Shown here one piece after another: positions 1-10,387 of a stretch of DNA of 64,000 bases; positions within the stretch are counted from its first letter, which is position 1; every line of letters begins with the position of its first letter. The stretch spans positions 1,860,001-1,924,000 of the forward strand of contig NZ_CP136759.1 in the NCBI RefSeq assembly GCF_032931615.1. Reading direction: 5' to 3'. Under the pieces are notes generated by a model. That model was not told the origin of the DNA. It ran no database searches and worked only from the letters and a program-made list of their open reading frames with translations. A program made the translations under genes and the position numbers. This DNA comes from Palleronia sp. LCG004. GTDB taxonomy: Bacteria; Pseudomonadota; Alphaproteobacteria; Rhodobacterales; Rhodobacteraceae.

Positions 1-1986
1 CTCGAGGCTGCGGGCATCGTCTACGACCAGTCGACCGACCGGATCAGCGTCACGGGCCCCATCACCCTCGAGGAAGGGGACCAGATCCTCGTCCTGGCCG
101 ATCAGGCCGAACTCGACGCCGATCTCGCCGATGGGATCCTGCGCTCGGCACGGCTCGTCCTCGACCGTCAGCTCCAGCTCGCCGCGACGCAGATCGCGCG
201 GGTCGAGGGACGCTACACGCAGCTTTCGAACACCGTGGCCTCGTCCTGCGAGATCTGCGCCGCGAACCCGACCCCCACATGGGAGATCCGCGCCCGCCGC
301 GTCATCCACGACGAGCAGGAACGCCTTCTCTATTTCGACAATGCGACCTTCCGGCTCCTCGGCGTCCCGGTCGCCTATTTCCCGCGGTTGCGCCTGCCCG
401 ACCCGACGCTCTCGCGGTCGAGCGGGTTCCTGATCCCCCGGCTCCGCACCACGTCGCGGTTGGGTACGGGGTTCAAGATCCCCTATTTCCAAACGCTCGG
501 CTCCCATGCCGACGTGACCCTGTCGCCCTACCTCTCCGGCTCGACCAGCACGCTCGAGACGACCTACCGGCAGACCTTTCCGAACGGGGCGCTGCGCTTC
601 GACGCCGCGATCACCCGCGACGATCTCCTGCCGGACGAGACGCGACACTACGTCTTCGCGCGCGGTGCCTTCGACCTGCCGCGCGGCTTCCAGCTCGAAT
701 TCGATGTCGAACAGGTTTCCGACGAATCCTACCTCATCGATTACGGCTATGCCGATACCGACCGGCTCGAGACCGGCGTGCGGATCTTCCGCGCCCGTGC
801 CAAGGATCTCTTCAACGCCAGCATCGTCAGCTTCGACACGTTGCGCGGGGCCGAAGGCGCGATTTCGGATCGCCTGCCCTCCTATTACGGCACGGTCGAT
901 TACCAGCGCGCCACGCCCTTCGCCCAGGGCGAGGTCGTGCTCGACGTCAACGCCGCGACGCTCTCGCGGTCCTCGACGATCGACGGTGCCGGCCGCGACG
1001 TGTCGCGACTGGGGATGGGACTGTCCTATCGGCGCGACTGGATCACGCGCACGGGGATCGCGGGCGAGGCCGAGGCCGGGATCGCGGGGGCGCTCTACAC
1101 CATCCACAACGACAGCCGTTTCGGAAGCGAGGCCGCGCGTCTCACCCCCTATGCGAGCGTGGATCTGCGCCTGCCGCTCCAGCGCAGTTCGGCGGGCGGC
1201 GTGCGCGAGCTGATCGAGCCGATGGTCCAGCTCGCGTGGTCGGACGTGACCGGCGATGCGGTCCCCAACGAGGACAGCATCCTCGCGGAGTTCGACGAGG
1301 GCAATCTCATGGCGCTGTCGCGCTTTCCGGGCGACGACCGGATCGAAACGGGCGCGCGCGCCAATGTCGGCGTGCGGTTCACCCGGACGAGCCCGGAAGG
1401 CTGGACCCTCGGGGCCGTCGCCGGTCGCGTCTTCCGCACGACGAGCGAGAACGACCTCGACGGCGGGGCCAGCGACAGCACCGGCGGCTTCACCCGTGGG
1501 TCCGGCCTCGGGGGCAAGAGCTCCGACTGGCTCGCCGCCGCGCAGGTCCGGCTGGGCGAGCGGATCGCGTTCACGGGGCGGACCCTCTTCGACGACGAGC
1601 TCGAGCTCACCAAGAACGAGGCGCGGCTCGGCTATCTCGGCGAGCGTCTCGCGCTCGAGACGGCCTATGTTTTCCTCGACGGCGAGCCCGCCGAGAACCG
1701 CCCCCGCGACACCCACGAACTCACCCTCGAGGGCGAGTGGCGGTTGTCGCGCCACTGGATCGGAAAGTTCGATACCCGTTACGATTTCGACGTGGACCGC
1801 GCGCAGCGCTCCGGTCTCGGGCTCGAATACCGGTCGGAATGCATCAGCGTCGACATGTCCCTCTCCCGCCGCTTTACGCAGACCGACATCGTGGATCCGG
1901 CCACGGAATTCGGGATCACCGTCGCGCTTGCGGGCTTCGGCGACAGCCGTGTCGACGAGACCTTTCGCAAGCGCTGCGATGGATGA
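1..1986 (+). CDS. lptD: LPS-assembly protein LptD, C-terminal part (5' end outside window)
   Basis: Outer-membrane beta-barrel that inserts lipopolysaccharide into the outer leaflet, normally working with LptE. The frame is open from base 1, so the start and signal peptide lie upstream; 661 residues are visible. The first ~80 residues are the end of the periplasmic LptA/OstA-like domain, followed by a long barrel rich in alternating polar/aromatic strands. Cysteines are placed as expected for LptD disulfides: a CEIC pair at visible residues 83-86, and Cys614 and Cys659 near the C-terminus. It is the first gene of lptD-surA-pdxA-rsmA; surA, which encodes the chaperone that helps fold LptD in the periplasm, starts 45 bp downstream. 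Family assignment is firm; the only limitation is the missing N-terminus. Confidence 0.93.
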   Translation, partial: LEAAGIVYDQSTDRISVTGPITLEEGDQILVLADQAELDADLADGILRSARLVLDRQLQLAATQIARVEGRYTQLSNTVASSCEICAANPTPTWEIRARRVIHDEQERLLYFDNATFRLLGVPVAYFPRLRLPDPTLSRSSGFLIPRLRTTSRLGTGFKIPYFQTLGSHADVTLSPYLSGSTSTLETTYRQTFPNGALRFDAAITRDDLLPDETRHYVFARGAFDLPRGFQLEFDVEQVSDESYLIDYGYADTDRLETGVRIFRARAKDLFNASIVSFDTLRGAEGAISDRLPSYYGTVDYQRATPFAQGEVVLDVNAATLSRSSTIDGAGRDVSRLGMGLSYRRDWITRTGIAGEAEAGIAGALYTIHNDSRFGSEAARLTPYASVDLRLPLQRSSAGGVRELIEPMVQLAWSDVTGDAVPNEDSILAEFDEGNLMALSRFPGDDRIETGARANVGVRFTRTSPEGWTLGAVAGRVFRTTSENDLDGGASDSTGGFTRGSGLGGKSSDWLAAAQVRLGERIAFTGRTLFDDELELTKNEARLGYLGERLALETAYVFLDGEPAENRPRDTHELTLEGEWRLSRHWIGKFDTRYDFDVDRAQRSGLGLEYRSECISVDMSLSRRFTQTDIVDPATEFGITVALAGFGDSRVDETFRKRCDG

Positions 1987-2031
1987 TATGAGCCCCGCGA
2001 CACCGCCCCAGCGACGAGAGCGAGCGCCGAC

Positions 2032-3252
2032 ATGACATTCCGCCTGTCCCATCTCCTGCTCTGTGCGCTGCTCGCAGCCCCCCAATGGACCTTCGCGCAG
2101 AACCTCTTCGCCCCCGCGATCGAGGTCGACGGCCGCGTCGTCACCCGGTTCGAGGTCGATCAGCGGGCACGCATGCTCGAACTCTTCAACGCGCCCGGCG
2201 ATCCGCGCGAGGCCGCGCGCGAAGCCCTCATCGACGAGCGTCTGCAACTCGCCGAAGCCGCCCGGATCGGACTTGCCATCTCCGAGGAGGATCTCCTCTC
2301 CGGCATGGAGGAATTCGCCGCCCGCGCGGATCTCTCGCGCGAGGAATTCGTGGCGCAGCTCGCGTCGCAAGGCGTCGACGAGACCTCGTTCAGGGATTTC
2401 GTGCGCGCCGGGATCGCATGGCGGCGCATCGTGCGCGCCCGCTTCGGCAACGAGGCCTCGCGCGTCACCGAGGCCGATGTCGAGGACGAGATCCGCACGC
2501 CCCCCGCGCCGGGCCTCCGCGTCCTCATGAGCGAGATCATCCTGCCCGCCAACAATCCCCAGAACGCCGCGCGCTCGCGCGAGATCGCTCCGCGGATCGC
2601 CGAGATCGACACGATCCCCGCCTTCGCCGCCGCCGCCCGCGAGATCTCGGCCTCGCCCTCCCGCGATCGGGGCGGTCAGCTCGACTGGCTGCAGCTCTCC
2701 GAACTGCCGGGGCCGCTGCGCTCCGCGATCTCGTCTCTCAGCCCGGGCGAGGTGACGCAGCCGCTGTCCTTGCCGAACGCCATCGCCTTCTTCCAGCTCC
2801 GCGCGATCGAAGAGGTCGCGATGGATGCGCCGATCCGCTCGATCGACTATGCCGCCTTCTACATTCCCGGCGGCCGTTCGCCCGAGGCGCTTCGACAGGC
2901 CGCGGAACTCGACGCGAACGTGCAGACCTGCGACGACCTCTACGGCGTGGCCGAGGGCCTGCCCCCCTCGCGGTTGCAGCGCGATCGCCTGCCCCCCGAC
3001 CAGATACCCGCCGATGTGGCGGTGGCGCTGTCCCAGCTCGACGAGAACGAGGTTTCAACCGCGCTGACCCGCGCGGACGGGCAGACGCTCGTCTATCTCA
3101 TGCTCTGCGGTCGCTACTACCAGGACGAGGACACGCTCGAAGCGGTCGATCGCTCCGCCGCGCGCGACGCCCTCATCAACAGGCGGATCGGTCGCCGCGC
3201 CGACGCCTATCTCGCCGAGCTGCGCGCGAACGCCGACATCTCCTATCCATGA
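2032..3252 (+). CDS. surA: periplasmic chaperone / peptidyl-prolyl isomerase SurA
   Basis: Periplasmic folding factor for outer-membrane proteins. It is 406 residues. Residues 1-22 form a signal peptide with a hydrophobic core (LLLCALLAA) and an FAQ-type cleavage site. A SurA N-terminal helical region covers about residues 28-150, and a parvulin-like PPIC domain about 160-270. The C-terminal part is shorter and more divergent than in E. coli SurA (428 residues), so a second isomerase domain is not obvious. The ATG at 2032 fits the signal peptide. The stop overlaps the start of pdxA (ATGA), which implies coupled translation. The position directly behind lptD is the classical one and supports the name. 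Confidence 0.9.
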   Translation: MTFRLSHLLLCALLAAPQWTFAQNLFAPAIEVDGRVVTRFEVDQRARMLELFNAPGDPREAAREALIDERLQLAEAARIGLAISEEDLLSGMEEFAARADLSREEFVAQLASQGVDETSFRDFVRAGIAWRRIVRARFGNEASRVTEADVEDEIRTPPAPGLRVLMSEIILPANNPQNAARSREIAPRIAEIDTIPAFAAAAREISASPSRDRGGQLDWLQLSELPGPLRSAISSLSPGEVTQPLSLPNAIAFFQLRAIEEVAMDAPIRSIDYAAFYIPGGRSPEALRQAAELDANVQTCDDLYGVAEGLPPSRLQRDRLPPDQIPADVAVALSQLDENEVSTALTRADGQTLVYLMLCGRYYQDEDTLEAVDRSAARDALINRRIGRRADAYLAELRANADISYP

Positions 3253-4223
3253 GCGCGCCCGTCGCGCTCAGCTGCGGAGAGCCCTCGGGCGTCGGCCCCG
3301 AGATCGCGGCGGCGGCCTGGCGCGCCCTCGGCCCCGCCCTGCCGTTCTTCTGGATCGGCGACCCCGCGCATCTGCCCCAAGGCACGCCCGTAGCCGAGAT
3401 CGCGACCCCCGCCGAAGCCGCGGCGGTCGCAGGACATGCGCTTCCGGTCCTGCGTCACCGTTTCGCCGCCCCCAATGTTCCCGGCCGTCCGGACCCCGCG
3501 AATGCGGCGGGCGTCGTCTCCGCCATTTCGCGCGGGGTCGATCTCGTCCAATCGGGAGAGGCATCGGCGCTCTGTACCGGGCCCATCCACAAGAAGGCCC
3601 TGATCGACGGCGCGAATTTCGCCTATCCGGGCCATACCGAATACCTCGCGGCCCTTGCCGGGGTCGACCGCGTCGTCATGATGCTGGCCTGCGAGGCCCT
3701 GCGCGTCGTGCCCGCCACGATCCACATCCCCCTCTCCGACGTGCCGCGCGCCCTGACGCGGGAGGGGTTGGAGGCGACGATCCGCATCACCCATGCCGCC
3801 CTCATCCGCGATTTCGGGATCGCCGCGCCGCGGATCGCCATTGCGGGCCTCAACCCCCATGCGGGCGAAGGCGGTGCCATCGGCGGCGAGGAGATCTCGA
3901 TCATCGCTCCGGTGATCGACGCCTTGCGCGCCGAAGGGTTCGACCTGCGCGGGCCGGCATCCGCGGACACGATGTTCCATGCCGAGGCCCGGTCGCGCTA
4001 CGATGCCGCGATCGCCATGTATCACGACCAGGCGCTGATCCCGATCAAGACCATCGACTTCTCGGGCGGCGTGAACGTGACGCTGGGCCTTCCGTTCATC
4101 CGCACGTCGCCCGACCACGGCACCGCGCTCGACATCGCGGGCACGGGCCGGGCCGATCCGACATCGCTGATCGCGGCGCTCCGCATGGCCGCGCGGATGG
4201 CGACCGCCCGGGCCGCGGCATGA
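3249..4223 (+). CDS. pdxA: 4-hydroxythreonine-4-phosphate dehydrogenase PdxA
   Basis: NAD-dependent oxidation of 4-phosphohydroxy-L-threonine in the DXP-dependent pyridoxal phosphate pathway; cytoplasmic. It has 324 residues, close to the family length. Visible family motifs are the N-terminal [18 protein letters not shown] with a metal-binding His, [10 protein letters not shown], the MYHDQALIP metal-binding segment and the C-terminal [13 protein letters not shown]. The start is the ATG inside the surA stop (ATGA), and its own stop overlaps the rsmA start in the same way, so surA-pdxA-rsmA are translationally coupled. The surA-pdxA-rsmA order is conserved across many proteobacteria. pdxH, the oxidase of the same pathway, lies separately at 41394-41999. 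Confidence 0.95.
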   Translation: MSAPVALSCGEPSGVGPEIAAAAWRALGPALPFFWIGDPAHLPQGTPVAEIATPAEAAAVAGHALPVLRHRFAAPNVPGRPDPANAAGVVSAISRGVDLVQSGEASALCTGPIHKKALIDGANFAYPGHTEYLAALAGVDRVVMMLACEALRVVPATIHIPLSDVPRALTREGLEATIRITHAALIRDFGIAAPRIAIAGLNPHAGEGGAIGGEEISIIAPVIDALRAEGFDLRGPASADTMFHAEARSRYDAAIAMYHDQALIPIKTIDFSGGVNVTLGLPFIRTSPDHGTALDIAGTGRADPTSLIAALRMAARMATARAAA

Positions 4224-5062
4224 GCGCGATCGACGACCTCCCCCCGCTTCGGGCTGTGATCGCGGAGCATGGTCTCTCGGCCCGAAAGTCTCTCGGACAG
4301 AATTTCCTCCTCGATCTCAACCTCACGGCCAAGATCGCGCGCCAGGCGGGCGATCTGTCGTCCTCGGACGTGCTCGAGATCGGGCCGGGGCCGGGCGGGC
4401 TCACGCGGGGGCTGCTTGCCGAGGGCGCGCGCCGGGTCCTCGCCATCGAGAAGGACGCGCGCTGCGTCCCGGCGCTGCAGCAGATCGCCGACACCTATCC
4501 CGGGCGGCTGGAGATCGTGAACGGCGACGCGCTCGAGATCGACCCCGAGGCAAGGCTCACCCCGCCGATCCGGATCGCGGCCAACCTGCCCTACAATGTC
4601 GGAACGGAACTGCTGACGCGGTGGCTCGACCCGCCCGACTGGCCGCCCTTCTGGACGTCGCTCACGCTGATGTTCCAGAAAGAGGTCGCGGAACGGATCG
4701 TCGCACGCCCGGGCTCGAAGGCCTATGGCCGGCTAGCCATCCTCGCCCAATGGCGCAGCGAAGCCCGGATCGTGATGGAGCTTCCGCCCGAAGCCTTCAC
4801 GCCGCCGCCCAAGATCCGGTCGGCCGTGGTGCACCTGACGGCCCTGCCCGAGCCGCGCTTCCCGGCTCCGGCGGATCGGCTGTTCCGACTGACGACGGCG
4901 GCTTTCGGGCAGCGGCGCAAGATGCTGCGCGCCTCGCTGAAGCCGCTTCATCCCGAAATCGAGGATATCCTGGCCGAGGCCGGCATCGCGCCGACACGCA
5001 GGGCCGAGGAGCTTTCGGTCGAGGAATTCTGCACGCTCGCGCGGACCTGGGCCGCGCGTTGA
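4220..5062 (+). CDS. rsmA: 16S rRNA (adenine1518-N6/adenine1519-N6)-dimethyltransferase RsmA (KsgA)
   Basis: SAM-dependent dimethylation of two adjacent adenines in the 3'-terminal hairpin of 16S rRNA, a late check on 30S assembly. It has 280 residues. Motifs in order are SLGQNFL near residue 24, the SAM-binding GPGPGGLT near 55, and the catalytic NLPYNV near 120. A C-terminal helical domain follows, including GQRRKMLR, which is typical of KsgA. The ATG lies in the pdxA stop (ATGA overlap). It is the last gene of the operon; the next gene converges on it with only 7 bp between. Confidence 0.96.
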   Translation: MSAIDDLPPLRAVIAEHGLSARKSLGQNFLLDLNLTAKIARQAGDLSSSDVLEIGPGPGGLTRGLLAEGARRVLAIEKDARCVPALQQIADTYPGRLEIVNGDALEIDPEARLTPPIRIAANLPYNVGTELLTRWLDPPDWPPFWTSLTLMFQKEVAERIVARPGSKAYGRLAILAQWRSEARIVMELPPEAFTPPPKIRSAVVHLTALPEPRFPAPADRLFRLTTAAFGQRRKMLRASLKPLHPEIEDILAEAGIAPTRRAEELSVEEFCTLARTWAAR

Positions 5063-5069
5063 GGCGGCC

Positions 5070-5738
5070 TTATTCGGCCGCCTGATTCTCGCCGCCGCCA
5101 TTGCCTTCCTGCGGGGTGTCGTCCGCAGTCTTGCGCTTGCGGGTCCGGCGCGGTTTAGGCGCATTTTCCGGCGTTTCGACAAGGCCCGATCCGCTTTCAT
5201 CGGATCCGGTGTCGATCACGTCGTCGCGCGGGCCTTCCGTCTTCTGCGGCTCGTCCTTGGGGGCGGGCTTGCGACGGTTGCGCGGCTTGCGGACGGGTTC
5301 GGCAGGTGCCTCTTCCTGTGCCGCGGGTTCGGCTGGCCTGGCCTCGTCCCGGCTGCGATCGCCATCGTCCTGTCCCCGCCCGTCATCCGGGCGGCGGGCA
5401 TCCCCGCCGTCGTTCTGCTGGCGCGGCTGATCGGAATTCGGCTGGCGGTTCTGGTTCTGCTGCTCGTGCTGCTCGCGCTTCTGATCCATCTCGCGCTGCG
5501 CCTCGGCCAGCATGCGCGTGTAGTGCTCGGCATGCTGGGCGAAATTCTCGGCGGCGACGCGATCGCCCGAGAGCTGCGCGTCGCGGGTCAGCTGATTGTA
5601 CTTGTCGATGATCTGCTGCGGCGTTCCGCGCACCTTGCCCTCCGGGCCGGAGCTGTCGAAGACCCGGTTGACGATATTGCCGCCGGAGGGACGATTGCGG
5701 TTGTTCTTGGACCGCGAGCGTTTGTTCGAAGTTCGCAT
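5070..5738 (-). CDS. DUF4167 domain protein, low-complexity basic/acidic tail
   Basis: 222 residues. The first ~75 residues form the conserved part: a very basic Arg/Lys/Asn stretch (RSKNNRNR), then a segment around NRVFDSSGPEGKVRG and a helical region with NYNQLTRDAQLSGDR-like composition. This is the pattern of DUF4167 proteins found near prmC/prfA in alphaproteobacteria. From about residue 85 on the protein is low complexity (Gln/Asn-, Asp/Arg- and Pro/Glu/Ala-rich) and ends in Lys/Arg-rich repeats, so it is probably disordered. The basic N-terminus suggests nucleic-acid or ribosome association, but that is inference. It sits 207 bp downstream of prmC on the same strand and converges on rsmA. 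Confidence 0.82.
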   Translation of the reverse strand: MRTSNKRSRSKNNRNRPSGGNIVNRVFDSSGPEGKVRGTPQQIIDKYNQLTRDAQLSGDRVAAENFAQHAEHYTRMLAEAQREMDQKREQHEQQNQNRQPNSDQPRQQNDGGDARRPDDGRGQDDGDRSRDEARPAEPAAQEEAPAEPVRKPRNRRKPAPKDEPQKTEGPRDDVIDTGSDESGSGLVETPENAPKPRRTRKRKTADDTPQEGNGGGENQAAE

Positions 5739-5945
5739 ATGGAGAAGGTTCCGGCCTGTTATGTGACACGCGCCAGTCCCGTTTGTTGCAAGGGGCCGCG
5801 AATGGCGGCCTCGGGTCGGCGTCGATGTTCTGGCTATGCCAGAGGCGAACGCGACCGCGTCCCGCCATCTGTGATCCTTGTCAGACCATGTCGGGATCGT
5901 CGTGACAAGGGATTTCTTTCGAATTGCGCGTGTTTTCGCTGTATT
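5739..5945. other. intergenic region between prmC and DUF4167 gene
   Basis: 207 bp with no convincing ORF on either strand. It should hold the end of the prmC transcript and the leader of the DUF4167 gene (both minus strand). I see no strong hairpin with a T-run and no recognisable RNA motif; the segment near 5905-5945 is noticeably AT-richer than its surroundings. Confidence 0.4.
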
Positions 5946-6770
5946 TTATCCCGCCAGCCCCAGAACGACCCGATCGCGTCCTTCCAGATCGGCATGACAG
6001 GCGATCGACCGGAACCCGGCCGCCTCGAAAAGCCCTTGGACGGCACCGCGCTGCCGCCAGCCGATCTCCACGGCGAGCCAGCCGCCCGGATGCAGGTGAT
6101 CGCGCGCGCCCTCGACGATCCGGCGGTAGGCCCCGAGGCCGTCGGCCTCGTCCGTCAGCGCGCCGCGGGGATCGTGCCCGCGCACGTCCGGCGACAGGCC
6201 CTCCATTTCGTCGAGCGCGATATAGGGCGGGTTCGACACGATCAGGTCGAACCGCCCCGTGACATGCGCGTACCAGTCGGATTGCAGGAACGACGACCGC
6301 CCCTCGAGGCCCAGCGCCCGCGCATTGCGCGCCGCGATCCCGAGCGCTCCGTCCGAGACATCCGTCCCCACGCCCCGCGCGTCCTTTCTCTCGGACAGAA
6401 GGCTCAGCAATACGCAGCCCGACCCCGTCCCGAGGTCGAGGCAACTCGCCCAGTCGAGGTCTAGCGCACGAGCCACGAGCGTCTCGGTATCGGCACGTGG
6501 ATCGAGCACGTCATCGCCGATCTCGAACCGATGCGTCCAGAACTCCCGATATCCAAGGATGCGCGAAAGGGGCCTCCCCCCGGCACGCGAGGCCACGAGC
6601 GCCTCGAATCGCGGGGCGACCTCCGCGATCCGGTCGTCGTCGAGATCATGGAGCCGGTCTCGCCCCACCCCCGCCGCATGCGCCAGAAGTGTGCGCGCCT
6701 CGCGCATGGGATCGGCCAGCCCGGCAAGTTGCGCCCGGCCCCGGGCGAGCAACGCGTCGCGCGGCCTCAC
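5946..6770 (-). CDS. prmC: peptide chain release factor N5-glutamine methyltransferase PrmC (HemK)
   Basis: Methylates the Gln of the GGQ loop in release factors RF1/RF2. It has 274 residues. An N-terminal helical domain (about 1-75) is followed by a SAM-binding fold with DLGTGSG near residue 112 and the diagnostic substrate-binding NPPY near 182. The start is a GTG that overlaps the prfA stop (GTGA), giving coupled translation directly behind its substrate RF1. The pairing prfA-prmC is a classical operon. Little else it could be. Confidence 0.95.
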   Translation of the reverse strand: MRPRDALLARGRAQLAGLADPMREARTLLAHAAGVGRDRLHDLDDDRIAEVAPRFEALVASRAGGRPLSRILGYREFWTHRFEIGDDVLDPRADTETLVARALDLDWASCLDLGTGSGCVLLSLLSERKDARGVGTDVSDGALGIAARNARALGLEGRSSFLQSDWYAHVTGRFDLIVSNPPYIALDEMEGLSPDVRGHDPRGALTDEADGLGAYRRIVEGARDHLHPGGWLAVEIGWRQRGAVQGLFEAAGFRSIACHADLEGRDRVVLGLAG

Positions 6771-7816
6771 CCGTCCATTTCCGCAAGCCGCGCGGCCTGA
6801 TCCTCGGCGGTCAGGGCCGAGACGATCTCGTCCAGATCGCCCTGCATCACCTGGTCGAGCTTGTAGAGCGTCAGGTTGATGCGGTGATCGGTCATGCGGC
6901 CCTGCGGGAAATTGTAGGTGCGGATCCGCTCGCTCCGGTCGCCCGACCCGACCTGGCTCTTGCGTGCGCCGGCGCGTTCGTCGGCCATGCGCTGGCGTTC
7001 CGCGTCGTAGAGCCGCGCGCGCAGCACCTGCATCGCGATCTCGCGGTTGCGGTGCTGCGACTTCTCGCTGCTCGTGACGACGATGCCGGTCGGCAGATGG
7101 GTGATGCGCACGGCCGAATCGGTCGTGTTGACGTGCTGGCCGCCCGCGCCGCTGGCGCGCATCGTGTCGATGCGGATGTCGCCCGGGTCGATCGCGATAT
7201 CGACCTCCTGCGCCTCGGGCAGCACGGCCACCGTCGCGGCCGAGGTGTGGATGCGCCCGCCCGATTCGGTGGTCGGCACCCGCTGCACGCGATGCACGCC
7301 CGATTCGAACTTCAGCGCGGCGAACACCCCCTCGCCACGGATGTTGGCGACCAGTTCCCTCAGCCCGCCAAGCTCGGTCTCAGCACGTTCGACCACGTCG
7401 AAGCTCCAGCCCCGCGCCTCGGCAAAGCGCTGGTACATCCGCATGAGGTCGGCCGCGAAAAGCGATGCCTCCTCGCCACCCGTGCCGGGCCGGATCTCGA
7501 GGATTGCGGGGCGTCCATCGGCCGCGTCCTTCGGCAGGAGCGCCACGCGAAGGCTTTCCTCGACCTCCGGGATGCGCTTGCGCAGGACGGGCAGTTCCTC
7601 CTCGGCAAGCTCGCGCATCTCGGGATCGGCAAGCATGGCCTCGGCCTCGGCGATGCCGTCGAGCAATGCGCGGTATTCGCGGATCTCGGCCACGATCGGG
7701 CGCAGCTCCGCATATTCGCGGCCCTGCGCGGCGATATCGCCGCCGCCCTGGGACATCGCGGCTTCGAGATACTCGAACCGGTCGGTGATCTGCGCAAGTC
7801 TGTCGAGGGGAACCAT
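6767..7816 (-). CDS. prfA: peptide chain release factor 1 (RF1)
   Basis: Reads UAA and UAG stop codons and triggers peptidyl-tRNA hydrolysis. It has 349 residues from the ATG at 7816; the frame stays open further upstream, but that extension overlaps the DUF1499 gene and does not look like RF1. Visible motifs are [11 protein letters not shown], the PAT-like anticodon tripeptide region ([10 protein letters not shown]), and the catalytic GGQHVN ([15 protein letters not shown]). A basic C-terminal [11 protein letters not shown] segment follows. The stop overlaps the GTG of prmC. The upstream DUF1499 gene ends 34 bp away on the same strand. Confidence 0.96.
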   Translation of the reverse strand: MVPLDRLAQITDRFEYLEAAMSQGGGDIAAQGREYAELRPIVAEIREYRALLDGIAEAEAMLADPEMRELAEEELPVLRKRIPEVEESLRVALLPKDAADGRPAILEIRPGTGGEEASLFAADLMRMYQRFAEARGWSFDVVERAETELGGLRELVANIRGEGVFAALKFESGVHRVQRVPTTESGGRIHTSAATVAVLPEAQEVDIAIDPGDIRIDTMRASGAGGQHVNTTDSAVRITHLPTGIVVTSSEKSQHRNREIAMQVLRARLYDAERQRMADERAGARKSQVGSGDRSERIRTYNFPQGRMTDHRINLTLYKLDQVMQGDLDEIVSALTAEDQAARLAEMDG

Positions 7817-7850
7817 GGCTCGCGTCATTCGCCCGAAAGCGGCCTCCCGG

Positions 7851-8294
7851 TCAAGCCCCGTCCCCGTCGAGCCCCGCATCGGCGAGCCATCCGCGCACGC
7901 GACGCGCGTTCACGCCCATGTCGCTCTTGCCCATCACCAGATGCCCCGAGATCAGCACGCGGCCGTCCTCGGTCCAGAGATGCGTGACGTCGGGAAATCC
8001 CAGGATCCGCGTCCGCGTCACCGCGATGAGCCGCCCCTGGCCCGGACCGCCTTCGCGCAGCGTCGTGCGCGGCGCATCCTCGATGATCCGCGCGAGATCG
8101 CCATAGGCGACATCCGGATCGTCGGGCGCGCGCACCGCCACGATGCCCGTCGATTCGACGTGATCCCCGATCGACCAGTCCCCTTTCGGCCAAGCGAGCG
8201 CGTCCTCCGGCACCGGACGCGTCCGCACCCAGACCGAGACCGCGGCGATGCCCAGAAGAACGATGACGAGCGCTGTCAGCATGGTTGTCCTCAC
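7851..8294 (-). CDS. DUF1499 family protein with N-terminal membrane anchor
   Basis: 147 residues. One hydrophobic segment at residues 5-22 ([18 protein letters not shown]) could be an anchor or an uncleaved signal. The rest is a soluble domain resembling DUF1499, with [14 protein letters not shown] and a [11 protein letters not shown]...[16 protein letters not shown] core. The start given is a GTG overlapping the stop of the amidohydrolase (GTGA); an ATG four codons later (8282) is an equally readable alternative. It lies between the M20 hydrolase and prfA on the minus strand, probably in one transcript. Function unknown. Confidence 0.78.
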   Translation of the reverse strand: MRTTMLTALVIVLLGIAAVSVWVRTRPVPEDALAWPKGDWSIGDHVESTGIVAVRAPDDPDVAYGDLARIIEDAPRTTLREGGPGQGRLIAVTRTRILGFPDVTHLWTEDGRVLISGHLVMGKSDMGVNARRVRGWLADAGLDGDGA

Positions 8295-9454
8295 ATCGGC
8301 GGCTGGCGCAGTTCGACGAGCCGCGCGAAGAAGCTCGCCCCGAGGGGGGCGATCTCGTCGGGAAAGTCGAATGCGGGATGATGACAGAGCGGACCGCCGC
8401 CCGTACCGAGCTTGAGATAGGCCCCCGGCCGCGCCTCGAGCATGTAGGAGAAATCCTCGGCCCCCATCGCGGGACGGACGTCGCGATGGACGCGCGCCTC
8501 GCCCACGAGGTCGGCCGCGACATCCGCGGCCCGCCCCGCCTCGCGCGCGTGGTTCACCGTCGGGGGATAGTCGCGCAGATAGCCCGTATCGACCTCCACG
8601 CCGAACATGGCGGCCGCACCGTCGGCGATCTCGCGGATGCGCCGCTCGGCCAGGTCGCGCATCGCGGGCGTGAAGCTCCGGACCGTGCCCGCGATCGTGC
8701 CCCGCCCCGGCGTCACGTTCATGGCGCTGCCGGCATGGATCTGCGTGACCGTCACGACGAGGCGGTCGATCGGATCGGCGTTGCGCGAGACGATCGTGTC
8801 GAACCCCTGCGCGATCGCGACCAGCGCCGGGATCGGATCGACGCAGGTATGCGGATAGGCGGCATGTCCGCCCCGACCCGACACCTGGATCGAGAACTCG
8901 TCCACCGCCGCCATGATCGGCCCCGGACTCGTCAGGAAATGCCCCGCCTCGAATTGGGGCGCATTGTGGATGGCATAGACCTCCGACACGTCGAAGCGGT
9001 CCATCACGCCCTCCTCGACCATCACGCGGCCGCCGCCGCCCGTCTCCTCGGCGGGCTGGAAGATCAGCGCGACGCGGCCCGCGAAATTGCGGGTTTCCGC
9101 GAGGTATCGCGCCGCCCCGAGAAGCATGGCCGTATGACCGTCATGCCCGCAGGCATGCGACCGCCCCGGAACGGTCGAGGCATGCTCGGCCCCGCTCTCA
9201 TCCGCCATCGGCAGCGCGTCCATGTCGGCGCGAAGCCCGATCGTCGGCCCCTCGCCCCGCCCTTCCAGGATGGCGACGACACCGCTCGTGGCGATCCCCT
9301 CGTGGATCTCGTCGACGCCGAATTCCCGCAGCCGCGCGGCCACGAAAGCGGCGGTCTCGTGGCATTCGAACCCGAGTTCGGGATGGGCGTGCAGATGCCG
9401 CCGCCATGTTTTCATGTCGTCGGCGAAGGCCGCGATGCTGTTGAGGACGGGCAA
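8291..9454 (-). CDS. M20 family amidohydrolase (hippurate hydrolase-like)
   Basis: Metal-dependent amidohydrolase of the M20D group, which cleaves N-acyl amino acids or related amides; substrate not predictable. From the chosen start it has 387 residues, the usual family length. Motifs are RRHLHAHPELGFE near the N-terminus, GLRADMDALP, the metal-ligand HACGHDGHTAML, the metal-bridging QPAEETGGGG, the dimerisation-domain GRGGHAAYP, and the C-terminal MGAEDFSYML. I chose the TTG at 9454 because a GGAG sits 7 bases before it and the product then begins MPVLN-, typical of close relatives; an ATG at 9493 lacks a ribosome site. The longer open frame beyond is only the antisense of mazG. Confidence 0.88.
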   Translation of the reverse strand: MPVLNSIAAFADDMKTWRRHLHAHPELGFECHETAAFVAARLREFGVDEIHEGIATSGVVAILEGRGEGPTIGLRADMDALPMADESGAEHASTVPGRSHACGHDGHTAMLLGAARYLAETRNFAGRVALIFQPAEETGGGGRVMVEEGVMDRFDVSEVYAIHNAPQFEAGHFLTSPGPIMAAVDEFSIQVSGRGGHAAYPHTCVDPIPALVAIAQGFDTIVSRNADPIDRLVVTVTQIHAGSAMNVTPGRGTIAGTVRSFTPAMRDLAERRIREIADGAAAMFGVEVDTGYLRDYPPTVNHAREAGRAADVAADLVGEARVHRDVRPAMGAEDFSYMLEARPGAYLKLGTGGGPLCHHPAFDFPDEIAPLGASFFARLVELRQPPM

Positions 9455-9520
9455 CTGGACACTCCGGATCTGATGCGCCAACTCTGCCCCCATGTCTTTC
9501 GCAAAGCCGGGCAGACCGCA

Positions 9521-10321
9521 ATGACCGATCCGATTCTCGACATGCCAGACGGACTGCCGCGCCTGCGCGCCGTGATGGCGCGGCTGCGCGATCCCGAACG
9601 TGGATGCCCCTGGGATCTCGAACAGGATTTCGCGACGATCGCCCCCTACACGATCGAGGAGGCCTACGAGGTCGCCGACGCGATCGAACGCGACGCGATG
9701 GACGAGCTGCGCGGAGAGCTGGGCGATCTGCTCTTCCAGTCGGTCTATCACGCGCAGATGGCCGAGGAACGCGGGGCCTTCGACCTCGACGACGTGATCG
9801 CGACGATCACCGCCAAGATGATCGACCGTCATCCGCATGTCTTCGGCGAACAGTCGCGCGACAAGTCCGCCGCCCAGCAGTCGGCCGACTGGGAAGCCGT
9901 GAAGGCGGCCGAGCGGGGCCGCGCCGGCACGCTCGACGGCGTGGCGCTGGGCCTGCCCGCGCTGCTGCGTGCGGAAAAGCTGCAGAAGCGTGCGGCGCGC
10001 GTGGGCTTCGACTGGCCCGACACGGCCCAGGTCGCCGCCAAGATCGCCGAGGAGGCGCAGGAGCTGGTCGAGGCCCGCGAGACGCTCGATCCCGCCCGGA
10101 TCGAGGACGAGATGGGCGACATGCTCTTCGCGCTCGCCAATCTCGCGCGGCATCTGGGCATCGATCCCGAGGCCGCCCTGCGCGGCACCAACACCAAGTT
10201 CACCCGCCGATTCGCGCATATCGAGGCCCGCCTGGCCGAGCGGGGCCGCAACCCCGCCGACAGCGACCTTGCCGAGATGGACACCCTCTGGGACGAGGCG
10301 AAGCGGATCGAGAAAGGCTGA
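9521..10321 (+). CDS. mazG: nucleoside triphosphate pyrophosphohydrolase MazG
   Basis: House-cleaning enzyme hydrolysing (d)NTPs to NMP and pyrophosphate. It has 266 residues with two MazG domains: the N-terminal one contains GCPWDLEQ, the EEAYE metal-binding box and ELGDLLFQ (about 20-85). The C-terminal one contains KIAEEAQELVEA and DEMGDMLFALANLARHLG (about 170-225). The ATG at 9521 matches the N-terminus seen in relatives (MTDPI-). It is divergent from the M20 gene, with 66 bp between starts. The following gene starts 66 bp after its stop. Confidence 0.95.
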   Translation: MTDPILDMPDGLPRLRAVMARLRDPERGCPWDLEQDFATIAPYTIEEAYEVADAIERDAMDELRGELGDLLFQSVYHAQMAEERGAFDLDDVIATITAKMIDRHPHVFGEQSRDKSAAQQSADWEAVKAAERGRAGTLDGVALGLPALLRAEKLQKRAARVGFDWPDTAQVAAKIAEEAQELVEARETLDPARIEDEMGDMLFALANLARHLGIDPEAALRGTNTKFTRRFAHIEARLAERGRNPADSDLAEMDTLWDEAKRIEKG

Positions 10322-10387
10322 CCGCCCCTTGATCCCGCGCCGCGGCTGTAGGACCTTCGCGGCGATCCACCCTCACCCGGCGAGGCC

